DNA of 64,000 nucleotides from UBA830 sp002295635 (GTDB lineage: Bacteria; Pseudomonadota; Alphaproteobacteria; MPNO01; UBA830): contig DBHK01000022.1 in NCBI GenBank assembly GCA_002295635.1, positions 1 through 64,000 of the forward strand, read 5' to 3'. Positions 52,289-60,020 of the stretch are shown here, in pieces. The position numbers and the translations under genes are program-made. Every line of letters starts with the position of its first letter. Within the stretch, counting starts at the first letter, position 1. The notes beneath the pieces were generated by a model. That model did not search any database and was not told the DNA's origin. It saw only the letters and a program-made list of their open reading frames with translations.

Positions 52289-53839
52289 CTAGTGTAGGAA
52301 AGACACTACGAAAAGTAGGACCGCTGACGGAACCAACCAGAATTGCCATCCGCCAAGCCGCTTGCGGCCTTTCCCAAGAGATTCCAATGAGGATGGGTCG
52401 ATCTGGATACCGTATCGCGTAGCGCGATTCAGTGAACCCTCCATTTCTGAAATGGCATAGGGCAGACGCTCCAAGATATCCAGCATTGAATTAGTAGCAT
52501 CGCGAATACGGGCCTCCGGGCCCATATGTTCGATCATCCAATCCTCGATCAATGGCCGCGCAAGTTCCCACATATTTACTTTAGGGCATAGCTGCCGCCC
52601 TACGCCCTCTGCCACTAGCATAGTTTTTTGCAGCAGTAACAACTGAGGTTGGACCTCCATCTGGAACTTTTCCGCGACGGCAAAAAGCTGGGCCAGAAGC
52701 CGGGCGAGCGAGATATCGCCGAGCGGGAGTCCCAGAATCGGCTCCGCGATAGATCGCGCGGCCTGAGCAAACTCGTCAACTGACTGATCGGCCGGTACAT
52801 ACCCCGCTCGGATGTGTACTGCCGCCACCCTCTGGTAATCCCCAGTCAGGAAGCTATTTAGCATTTCGGCTAGATAATGGCGTGTGCGTTTGTCCAGTCG
52901 ACCCATGATTCCGAAATCAACAGCATGAAACACACCGTCGTCGTCGATGAAAATATTCCCGGGATGAAGGTCTGCATGAAAGAAACCGTCTCGAAATACC
53001 TGTAGAAAGAAGACTTTTGCAAAATTGGCTACGATGTCTTCGGCAGCTTCTTCCGATATGTTGTCGAGGCCAAGCTTGTTCACTGGCGTTGCGTCTACCC
53101 ATGTTGTGGTCATTACGCGTCGACTTGTGTGGGTCCAGCATACTTCGGGGACAGAGAAACGAGACTCGGAAGAGAAGTTCTCTCTTAACTCGTCCGCAGC
53201 GGCAGCTTCGAACCGCAGATCCATCTCGATTTCAACCGACCGAATAATTGTATCAATGACCGCCACCGGCTTCAGACGCCGAAGGTCCGGGCGTGTCTTT
53301 TCAATCTTGACCGCTGCCCATCGGGCTAGGTCCAAGTCACGGGCGAAGGCCAATTCGATATCAGGGCGCAAAATCTTAACGGCTACTAGCCTGCCGTCGG
53401 TCAGTTTGGCGCGATGCACCTGCGCGATCGACGCCGCAGCGATTGGTTCGGCTTCGAATGTAGCGAACAAACCCTCGATAGGCTTACCCAGTGCATTCTC
53501 AATTGCCTGTATCGCGAGCACACCGTCGAACGGCGGTAACTGGTCTTGCAGCAGGCTGAGATCGTTCGCCAGTTCGTCGCCCACAAGATCTGGTCTAACC
53601 GACAGAGCTTGGCCCAATTTCACGAAGGCCGGGCCCAACTCTGTAAGTGCGGCAGTAAGGCGTTCACCGGATCGCAAGGCTACGTTGCCACGATTGCGTG
53701 GCGCGAGAAACACCGTGCGGATCAAAACCGGCACAAATCTGGGCAGGCCCAAATTTTGGATCGGGAACAGTGCATCGTGTCGAGCAAGCGTCCGGACTGC
53801 CGTCACTAACCTGCGAAGATGTCGTAACGACGAGAACAT
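52289..53839 (-). CDS. ubiB: UbiB family protein kinase-like ATPase for ubiquinone synthesis
   Basis: 516 residues. The KxGQ motif unique to this family is in FVKLGQALSVRPDLV, the alanine-rich loop replaces the glycine-rich one (AASIAQVHRAKL), and the metal/catalytic loop is FFHADLHPGN followed by VDFGIMG. A C-terminal membrane helix (FWLVPSAVLLFVVSF) anchors it. It supports ubiquinone biosynthesis through an atypical ATPase activity. It lies three bases after ubiE. Confidence 0.96.
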   Translation of the reverse strand: MFSSLRHLRRLVTAVRTLARHDALFPIQNLGLPRFVPVLIRTVFLAPRNRGNVALRSGERLTAALTELGPAFVKLGQALSVRPDLVGDELANDLSLLQDQLPPFDGVLAIQAIENALGKPIEGLFATFEAEPIAAASIAQVHRAKLTDGRLVAVKILRPDIELAFARDLDLARWAAVKIEKTRPDLRRLKPVAVIDTIIRSVEIEMDLRFEAAAADELRENFSSESRFSVPEVCWTHTSRRVMTTTWVDATPVNKLGLDNISEEAAEDIVANFAKVFFLQVFRDGFFHADLHPGNIFIDDDGVFHAVDFGIMGRLDKRTRHYLAEMLNSFLTGDYQRVAAVHIRAGYVPADQSVDEFAQAARSIAEPILGLPLGDISLARLLAQLFAVAEKFQMEVQPQLLLLQKTMLVAEGVGRQLCPKVNMWELARPLIEDWMIEHMGPEARIRDATNSMLDILERLPYAISEMEGSLNRATRYGIQIDPSSLESLGKGRKRLGGWQFWLVPSAVLLFVVSFLH

Positions 53840-53842
53840 TCT

Positions 53843-54613
53843 TTAGATTCGCCAGCCGGAATGCTGCCATACAATTCCGCCAGTCAGCGGTGTAGTATTT
53901 ATATTGCCGAACCCGGCTTCGGCCATTTCTGTCTCCAGAACCTCGGGTGATGGAAACCTTCGAATACTCTCGGCAAGATATTTATATGAGTCACGGTTCC
54001 TCGCTACCTTCTGTCCAAGCCAAGGCAGTACATGGAAAGAGTACGCATCGTACAAAGGTTTTAAATGCCCCAACACCGCAGGGCTGAATTCCATGCAGAT
54101 GAAGTGTCCGCCCGGCTTCAGGATGCGACGCATTTCTTTCAGTGCAGAAGAACGGTGGCTTACGTTCCTTAAACCGAAAACGATAGTACAGGAATCCGCA
54201 AACTTGCTGGGGATAGGTAAGGCCGCCGCGTCGCCGCAAATCCGCGCCGGTCCCTCGATTTTTCCTTGATCAAGAGACCGGTTTATGCCGGCGGTCAGCA
54301 TTTCAAAATTTATATCGCAGATTACTGCTGAGCCGCCCCCGCGTTTTAGGAAGCTCTCCGCGATATCTCCAGTGCCGCCTGCGACATCGATAAGCAATTC
54401 GTCGCCGCGTGGGTTGAGCCGGTTCAGCAGTGCGATTTTCCATAGGCGATGCAGGCCACCAGACATCAGGTCGTTCATTAAGTCATACCGCCCGGCCACG
54501 GATGAAAAAACATCCCCAACCATCGCTTTATGATTGTCGGGGCTCACCTTCTTAAACCCGAAGTCGATATCGCTAAGCGTACCGTCTGGAGAAACATTTT
54601 CATTCAAATCCAT
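53843..54613 (-). CDS. ubiE: ubiquinone/menaquinone C-methyltransferase
   Basis: 256 residues. SAM-binding motif I is LIDVAGGTGDIAES; the UbiE markers YDLMNDLMSGGLHRLWK and IVFGLRNVSHRSSALKEM are intact, as is the motif around PGGHFICMEFSP. It methylates the quinone ring carbon in ubiquinone synthesis. It heads the minus-strand operon and is divergent from mutM, with 46 bases between the two start codons. Confidence 0.97.
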   Translation of the reverse strand: MDLNENVSPDGTLSDIDFGFKKVSPDNHKAMVGDVFSSVAGRYDLMNDLMSGGLHRLWKIALLNRLNPRGDELLIDVAGGTGDIAESFLKRGGGSAVICDINFEMLTAGINRSLDQGKIEGPARICGDAAALPIPSKFADSCTIVFGLRNVSHRSSALKEMRRILKPGGHFICMEFSPAVLGHLKPLYDAYSFHVLPWLGQKVARNRDSYKYLAESIRRFPSPEVLETEMAEAGFGNINTTPLTGGIVWQHSGWRI

Positions 54614-54659
54614 GTGTTTGAAGATAGCGTACCAGCGCGGTTACAGCTACCTTCTCTGC

Positions 54660-55523
54660 ATGCCTGAATTGCCGGAAGTAGAAACTGTACGCCGTGCCTT
54701 GGCCCAAGAGATGGAGGGTCGTCGTATCGAACACGTTGAGGTCCGACGTCACGACCTGCGTTTTCCTGTTCCAATCGACTTTGCTGATCGGTTGCGTGGC
54801 CGAACGCTATTGTCTCTAAGGCGGCGGGCAAAATATCTTGTAGGTACGTTTGATGATAAAACAGTATTGCTTGTTCATCTTGGCATGTCTGGTCGAATGA
54901 TGATTGAAACTCAGGAGGACCGGTGTTCGCCGGGGCATTTCCTCCGTGGCTTGGGCACACATGGTATCCATGAACATATCATTTTCTGGGTCGGCGATGA
55001 CACGATTGTGCGGTTCTCTGATCCGCGTCGCTTCGGACTGATGCTTCTGACGACCGCACATGATTTTCCGTCTCATCCGTTAATTCGTCATCTTGGGCCG
55101 GAGCCTATAGGCGAGCATTTTACAGGGCCTATTTTGGCGGCGCGGCTCAGAGATAGGAGAACACCCATCAAATCGGCGTTGCTAGACCAACGTGTGGTTG
55201 CGGGTGTTGGAAATATATATGCCTGTGAAGCCTTGTTCGATGCAGGAATATCACCTCGGAGAATGGCCTACACCATTCAGGGAACTCGCGCCGCGCGGCT
55301 CGCGGTTGCGTTACGCACGGTGCTTAGTTCGGCGATCGAGGCTGGTGGTTCCTCGCTGCGCGATCATGTTGCACCCACAGGCGAACTCGGATATTTCCAA
55401 TATAAATTCAGCGTTTATGGGCGTGAGGGTGAAACTTGCCTAGGATGCGGCTGTACTATGTTAATAAAGCGTATTACTCAGGCAGGTAGGTCAACTTTCC
55501 TATGCACGAAGTGTCAGAGATAA
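54660..55523 (+). CDS. mutM: formamidopyrimidine-DNA glycosylase
   Basis: 287 residues from the ATG giving MPELPEVETVRRAL, where the proline and glutamate after Met are catalytic; longer in-frame starts would hide them and are rejected. The lysine of the H2TH-side motif, LLDQRVVAGVGNIYACEALF and the C-terminal zinc finger (C-x2-C and C-x2-C) are present. It excises oxidised purines such as 8-oxoguanine. The start is 46 bases from the divergent ubiE start. Its 3' end overlaps the next gene. Confidence 0.97.
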   Translation: MPELPEVETVRRALAQEMEGRRIEHVEVRRHDLRFPVPIDFADRLRGRTLLSLRRRAKYLVGTFDDKTVLLVHLGMSGRMMIETQEDRCSPGHFLRGLGTHGIHEHIIFWVGDDTIVRFSDPRRFGLMLLTTAHDFPSHPLIRHLGPEPIGEHFTGPILAARLRDRRTPIKSALLDQRVVAGVGNIYACEALFDAGISPRRMAYTIQGTRAARLAVALRTVLSSAIEAGGSSLRDHVAPTGELGYFQYKFSVYGREGETCLGCGCTMLIKRITQAGRSTFLCTKCQR

Positions 55524-55921
55524 AGGATAGTCCGTTGCGATTGTTAATCTGCAGATGGGTACTTGTAGTCATTTTGCTTGCGCTGCTCACGCGTCCGGCA
55601 ATATCCCAGACTTTTTTTAGTGCAATCGAGGATTTACCCCTTGCCCCGGGGCTTTCCGAATCGGTGGATGAAGGTGTTCGCTTCGACAGTTTGGATGGGC
55701 GGATCGTCACAGCGATAGCCTATGGAGCAGGAGATATCGCCGCATATCGTGGTTTCTACGACAAAGCTTTGCCCTCGCTGGGCTGGCAGCGATATGCGGT
55801 AGATGTGTATAGGCGTGACAAAGAGACCCTACGTCTTCAACTTAAACGTGGGATTTCGAATGTCGAAGTACGAATACGTGTCGTTCCGGTCACCCCAGAA
55901 AACGCTAGTAAAATGCCCTGA
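55502..55921 (+). CDS. secreted small protein of unknown function
   Basis: 139 residues beginning inside the last 22 bases of mutM. A signal peptide or anchor helix (about 14-36, LICRWVLVVILLALLTRPAI) is followed by a roughly 90-residue domain with a FYDKALPSLGWQRY motif, resembling small periplasmic domains that compare a measured value with a quadratic (DUF4245-like) but not assignable. RLQLKRGISNVEVRIRVVPV suggests a beta-sheet end. It lies between mutM and rpsT, where other Alphaproteobacteria often carry an enoyl-CoA hydratase gene. Confidence 0.75.
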   Translation: MHEVSEIKDSPLRLLICRWVLVVILLALLTRPAISQTFFSAIEDLPLAPGLSESVDEGVRFDSLDGRIVTAIAYGAGDIAAYRGFYDKALPSLGWQRYAVDVYRRDKETLRLQLKRGISNVEVRIRVVPVTPENASKMP

Positions 55922-55981
55922 AATGCTTGACGTAGATACGCGTCCGCCTTAATAACCTTCCCGATTCTAAAGGATAAAGTC

Positions 55982-56242
55982 ATGGCAAATACATCCTCCG
56001 CTAAAAAGCGGGTACGGCGCGACGAGAGTAAGATTACGGTCAATACCAGCAGGCGGAGCCGTATTCGAACTTATATAAAAAGGGTCGAAACTGCAATCGA
56101 GGCCGGCGACAAAGACGCGGCAAATGTGGCACTTAAGGAGGCACAGCCCGAATTGATGCGCGGTGTGACACGGGGGGTCTACAAGAGAAATACAGCAGCC
56201 CGGAAAATCTCCCGGCTGTCTCAACGTATAAAATTAATTTGA
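55982..56242 (+). CDS. rpsT: 30S ribosomal protein S20
   Basis: 86 residues, basic and helical, matching S20: MANTSSAKKRVRRDE, RRSRIRTYIKRVETAIEAGD and a C-terminal NTAARKISRLSQRI. AGGATAAAGTC precedes the ATG. A strong intrinsic terminator about 75 bases downstream separates it from the dnaA region. Confidence 0.96.
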   Translation: MANTSSAKKRVRRDESKITVNTSRRSRIRTYIKRVETAIEAGDKDAANVALKEAQPELMRGVTRGVYKRNTAARKISRLSQRIKLI

Positions 56243-56706
56243 TTCTGCGAAATTTCGGAGATAAGCCTTTAGACTCAAGGGCTTCGTTATCCGGAAGTAG
56301 TTTGGTGGTTTAAGGGGCCGGCTTTTAGCCGGCCTTTTGTATTTGGAAAAAGACTCAGAAATCCCCGCCGTTAGGTAATTCGAGATCGTCCACAGGTTAT
56401 TAAGGTTTCCAATCTGTCAACCCTATAAATTTTTAAGAATCGCAATTTTTTTATGGTCTTCACGTGTTCCAGCCGTTGCACGGTCCACCGGTCGGGGGTA
56501 CATTGCAGAGTGGGCTCAACAGGGTGATCCGACAAAATAAAGAACTGACATGCGCGTTATTCGGGCTTAATCAGTATAGCCTCGGTTGTTAAAGGGGCCC
56601 TTGTTGGTGGATGAAATAAACACCAAGTACTGGAAATAAAACCTAAGTAATGCCGGTGAGTAAAAAGCGTGGTTTGAGGGTCAACTCTGGTCATAAGGGG
56701 CAGTTA
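56243..56706. other. 464-base spacer between rpsT and the rhodanese gene (possible dnaA control or origin-like region)
   Basis: After the rpsT terminator the spacer holds TCGTCCACA at 56386-56394, seven of nine matches to the DnaA box TTATCCACA, followed by TTATTAA. An AT-rich tract follows at about 56423-56455. No array of DnaA boxes is seen, so this is not called an origin. Promoters for the rhodanese-dnaA unit should lie here. Confidence 0.4.
56316..56338 (+). terminator. intrinsic terminator after rpsT
   Basis: GGCCGGC (56316-56322) pairs perfectly with GCCGGCC (56328-56334) around TTTTA, followed by TTTT. The stem can extend with G-T and A-T pairs. Confidence 0.9.
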
Positions 56707-57174
56707 ATGAACGATTCTTCCGCACCTGACAACACCGCTATACAGCGCGCGAGCGGTGCCACTTATGCCGGCGATGTGGATGTAATAATGGCTTGGGAAG
56801 CTGTTAAATCGGTGCCGAATTCTGTCTTGGTGGATGTACGGACGGCTGCTGAGTGGAACTTTGTCGGCGTTCCCGACCTCTCTTCTATAGAAAAACAACC
56901 AGTTTTAGTTGAGTGGCAGGTTTTTCCGACGATGGATGTAAATGGCGCGTTTGTCGATTCTGTCGCTGAGGCAACGCCTGATAAATCTGCACCGATTTAT
57001 TTTCTTTGCCGCTCGGGCGCCCGCTCCAAGTCTGCCGCCATAGCGATGACGCAGGTTGGTTATGAGGAGTGCTTCAATATTATACCGGGCTTCGAGGGTC
57101 CTCATGATACCGATCAGCATCGAGGTCTGACAGACGGTTGGAAGGCGCGTGGCTTGCCTTGGGTACAGGGGTAG
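56707..57174 (+). CDS. rhodanese-like sulfurtransferase
   Basis: 155 residues from the ATG at 56707 (AAGGGG upstream); an in-frame ATG at 56650 would add 19 residues. A single rhodanese domain shows LVDVRTAAEWNFVGVPDL at the start and the active loop CRSGARS with the persulfide cysteine at about 101. The C-terminal HDTDQHRGLTDGWKARGLPW is typical of the alphaproteobacterial single-domain group. It ends three bases before dnaA, so the two are probably co-transcribed. Confidence 0.9.
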   Translation: MNDSSAPDNTAIQRASGATYAGDVDVIMAWEAVKSVPNSVLVDVRTAAEWNFVGVPDLSSIEKQPVLVEWQVFPTMDVNGAFVDSVAEATPDKSAPIYFLCRSGARSKSAAIAMTQVGYEECFNIIPGFEGPHDTDQHRGLTDGWKARGLPWVQG

Positions 57175-57177
57175 GTC

Positions 57178-58569
57178 ATGGCGAGTCATAAACTCACGCA
57201 GGAAATCACCGCCCGCTGGACGCGTGTTCGTGGCGTGCTGCGTGCCGAGGTTGGTGACTCTGCCTACAAAAGCTGGTTGAAACCGCTCGGCTTGGTCGAT
57301 TTTTCAGAAGGGGTAGTAAAGCTCTCGGTTCCCACCCGGTTTATGCGGGATTGGATAGCCAACCATTACGGCACTCGGATATCCGAATTATGGTGCGAGG
57401 GTAATTCACCTGTGATCGACGTGGAAATTTTCGTACTCTCGGAGGCCGAGGATTCCCGGACGCATGATACGCCAAAGGCGCCATCCGAAACCGCGGTTAG
57501 TGCGGCGGTAGGTGCGCGCGTGTCGCCTGATCGCGTCGAGGGAGACGTAAGTGCCGCGTTAGATCCCCGGTTTAAGTTCGAGAACTTCGTGGTCGGCAAG
57601 CCAAACGAACTCGCCTACGCAGCAGCGCGCCGAGTTGCAGATGCCGAAACGGCCACTTATAATCCGCTTTTCCTCTATGGCGGTGTCGGTTTGGGCAAAA
57701 CCCACCTCATGCACGCCATTGCATGGCACATTCGTGAACATCAACCGGGTCGTAAGGTGGTCTATCTGTCGGCTGAAAAGTTCATGTACCATTTCATTCG
57801 TGCTCTGCGTTTTCAAGACACAATGGCTTTCAAGGAACGCTTCCGCTCGGTCGACGTTCTGATGATCGATGACGTCCAGTTCATCAATGGAAAGGAGTCT
57901 ACCCAAGAAGAATTCTTCCATACTTTCAATGACCTGGTGGATAATAATCGTCAGGTTGTGGTGTCGGCAGATAAGTCCCCGTCGGATTTGGAGGGCATGG
58001 AAGAACGGCTGCGGTCGCGTCTTGGTTGGGGGCTAGTGGCTGATATCCATGCCACCACTTACGAGCTTCGGCTTGGGATCCTGCAGTCCAAGAAAGATGA
58101 AATTGGAGCGATTGTGCCCGATAAGGTGTTAGAATTTCTCGCCCACAAGATAACGTCCAGCGTTCGTGAGCTTGAAGGCGCCCTGAACCGTGTCGCGGCG
58201 CACGCATCGCTTATCGGTCGCGATATCACGCTGGAAACCTGCCAAGAGGTCCTGCATGATTTATTGCGCGCAAGTGATCGCCGCATTTCTATCGAAGAAA
58301 TACAGAAACGCGTTGCTGAACATTTCAATATCCGGCTTGCCGATATGCATTCGGCACGACGTTCTCGGGCGATCGCCCGGCCGCGCCAAGTAGCGATGTA
58401 TTTGGCCAAGCAACTCACTTCTCGGTCGTTGCCAGAAATCGGGCGCAAGTTTGGTGGACGTGACCACACGACTGTGATGCACGCTGTCAAGAAGGTCGAG
58501 GAACTGAGAACAAACGATACGACTTTTGCGGAGGATGTCGACCTTCTGAGGCGCATGCTAGAAGGCTAA
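57178..58569 (+). CDS. dnaA: chromosomal replication initiator DnaA
   Basis: 463 residues. Domain I (about 1-85) includes YKSWLKPLGLVDF; domain II is a variable linker; domain III is the AAA+ ATPase with Walker A GGVGLGKT at 168-175 and Walker B MIDDVQFING; domain IV carries the DnaA-box helix-turn-helix (RPRQVAMYLAKQLTSRSLP, then GGRDHTTVMHAVKKVE). It binds and opens the replication origin. dnaN, recF and gyrB follow in the classical order. Confidence 0.98.
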   Translation: MASHKLTQEITARWTRVRGVLRAEVGDSAYKSWLKPLGLVDFSEGVVKLSVPTRFMRDWIANHYGTRISELWCEGNSPVIDVEIFVLSEAEDSRTHDTPKAPSETAVSAAVGARVSPDRVEGDVSAALDPRFKFENFVVGKPNELAYAAARRVADAETATYNPLFLYGGVGLGKTHLMHAIAWHIREHQPGRKVVYLSAEKFMYHFIRALRFQDTMAFKERFRSVDVLMIDDVQFINGKESTQEEFFHTFNDLVDNNRQVVVSADKSPSDLEGMEERLRSRLGWGLVADIHATTYELRLGILQSKKDEIGAIVPDKVLEFLAHKITSSVRELEGALNRVAAHASLIGRDITLETCQEVLHDLLRASDRRISIEEIQKRVAEHFNIRLADMHSARRSRAIARPRQVAMYLAKQLTSRSLPEIGRKFGGRDHTTVMHAVKKVEELRTNDTTFAEDVDLLRRMLEG

Positions 58570-58885
58570 TTTGAAGTCTTGTTAGGCCACGACGGCAGTC
58601 TAGAACAGTCAGGTATCTTCACGTTCAGGGTCTGAATAGGCATATTGATTCGCGCTTTGTTCATCGCATTTTCAGATATCTTGTAAGCCCCTGATAAAGC
58701 TTGCCTTTTAAGCGCAAGCGGAACGACTGCATTCTCCGAGTTTTCTTGGGATTTCAAGGGCTTGTGGTATAGTTTGCGATGGTTTCCAAGCTTCCCTGAA
58801 GCTGCGGGGCCCGCGAGGGCTTTCGGATTAGGCGGCAAGGGAACCTCCAGTTGGCCCCAACAAGAGCGAGAGCCGATTTAAAGTC
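58570..58885. other. 316-base dnaA-dnaN spacer
   Basis: Contains a good promoter candidate (see separate entry) and no DnaA-box array. A minus-strand open frame of 90 codons crosses the spacer but has no recognisable domain and is not called. Confidence 0.5.
58746..58773 (+). promoter_or_regulatory. candidate promoter for dnaN-recF-gyrB
   Basis: TTGGGA (58746-58751) and TATAGT (58768-58773) are separated by 16 bases, close to the housekeeping sigma-factor consensus. The dnaN start is about 110 bases downstream. Confidence 0.5.
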
Positions 58886-60004
58886 ATGCAATTCACTATT
58901 GAACGCAGTACTCTACTGAAGTCCCTAACGCACGTTCAGGGGGTCGTTGAAAGAAGAACCACTATTCCCATATTGTCAAACGTTCTCTTGCAGGCAAATG
59001 GTGGCAAGCTTGGCCTGACTGCGACAGATATGGATCTCGCAATTATCGAGGGCGTGCCCGCGGATGTCCAGCAGGACGGATCGACGACGGTGCCAGCGCA
59101 TACGCTTTACGATATCGTCCGCAAGCTACCCGAGGGATCGCAAGTAGAGGTAGCTGCCGGTGGTGAGCAGGGTCAGCTTGAAATTCGGTCCGGGCGTTCC
59201 AAACTAAGCCTGACAACGTTGCCAAGCGAAGATTTCCCAGTGATGTCCGACGGCGACCTACCGCACCAATTTACAGTGGCGGCTAGCTTACTACGTCGTT
59301 TAATTGACCGTACACGGTTTGCCATGTCGACTGAAGAAACTCGATATTATCTTAACGGCCTATATTTTCATGCTACTGATGCGAGTGGTACTGAGGTACT
59401 CAGGATTGTTTCGACAGACGGTCATCGTCTGGCTCGGGTAGAGGTGGCGCTTCCCGAAGGCGCCGCCGGTATGCCGGGTATAATAGTGCCGCGTAAGGCG
59501 GTGGGCGAGATATACAAGCTAATCGAAGAAGTTGAGGAAAATATCGAAATCTCTCTGTCAGAGACGAAAATCCGTTTCGCGTTTGGTGAGGCAGTGTTGA
59601 CGTCCAAGCTAATCGACGGGACTTTTCCAGACTATGATCGTGTAATTCCATTTGGCAACGACAAGACGTTGGAGGTAAAGCGCGCTGAATTTGTTAAGGC
59701 GGTCGACCTGGTGTCTACGATTTCAACGGAGAAATCGCGGGCAATAAAACTCTCTCTTGAAGATGGTAATCTTGTGCTTACCGCCACCAGCCCGGAGGCT
59801 GGAAGCGCCCGTGAGGAACTAGACGTGGATTACAGCGATGGTCCATTGGAGATCGGGTTCAACTCCAAATATCTACTAGATATTACCCAACAGATCGAGG
59901 GCGACGATGCAAAATTCGTACTTTCCGACGGGGCATCGCCAACGCTAGTTCAGGATATGGGCGATACAAGCGCGTTGTATGTCCTGATGCCCATGCGGGT
60001 CTGA
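58886..60004 (+). CDS. dnaN: DNA polymerase III beta sliding clamp
   Basis: 372 residues with the three topologically equal domains of the clamp. It opens MQFTIERSTLLKSLTHVQGV, contains TIPILSNVLLQ, RFAMSTEETRYYLNGLYFH and FPDYDRVIP, and ends in the conserved MPMRV. The dimer ring tethers polymerase III to DNA. It is followed 16 bases later by recF. Confidence 0.98.
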   Translation: MQFTIERSTLLKSLTHVQGVVERRTTIPILSNVLLQANGGKLGLTATDMDLAIIEGVPADVQQDGSTTVPAHTLYDIVRKLPEGSQVEVAAGGEQGQLEIRSGRSKLSLTTLPSEDFPVMSDGDLPHQFTVAASLLRRLIDRTRFAMSTEETRYYLNGLYFHATDASGTEVLRIVSTDGHRLARVEVALPEGAAGMPGIIVPRKAVGEIYKLIEEVEENIEISLSETKIRFAFGEAVLTSKLIDGTFPDYDRVIPFGNDKTLEVKRAEFVKAVDLVSTISTEKSRAIKLSLEDGNLVLTATSPEAGSAREELDVDYSDGPLEIGFNSKYLLDITQQIEGDDAKFVLSDGASPTLVQDMGDTSALYVLMPMRV

Positions 60005-60020
60005 GACGCTGGTCCAGCTT

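Noticed and set aside
53025..53846. Open frame of 273 codons on the plus strand, antisense to ubiB
   Set aside because: Composition is low-complexity serine/arginine/alanine, as expected from the shadow of a coding strand, with no domain; ubiB on the other strand is unmistakable.
56243..56706. Chromosomal origin of replication upstream of dnaA
   Set aside because: Only one imperfect DnaA box and one AT-rich tract; no box array or 13-mer repeats. In several Alphaproteobacteria the origin is not next to dnaA.
58566..58838. Minus-strand open frame of 90 codons in the dnaA-dnaN spacer
   Set aside because: No domain or ribosome site and it would run against the dnaN promoter; spacer noise.
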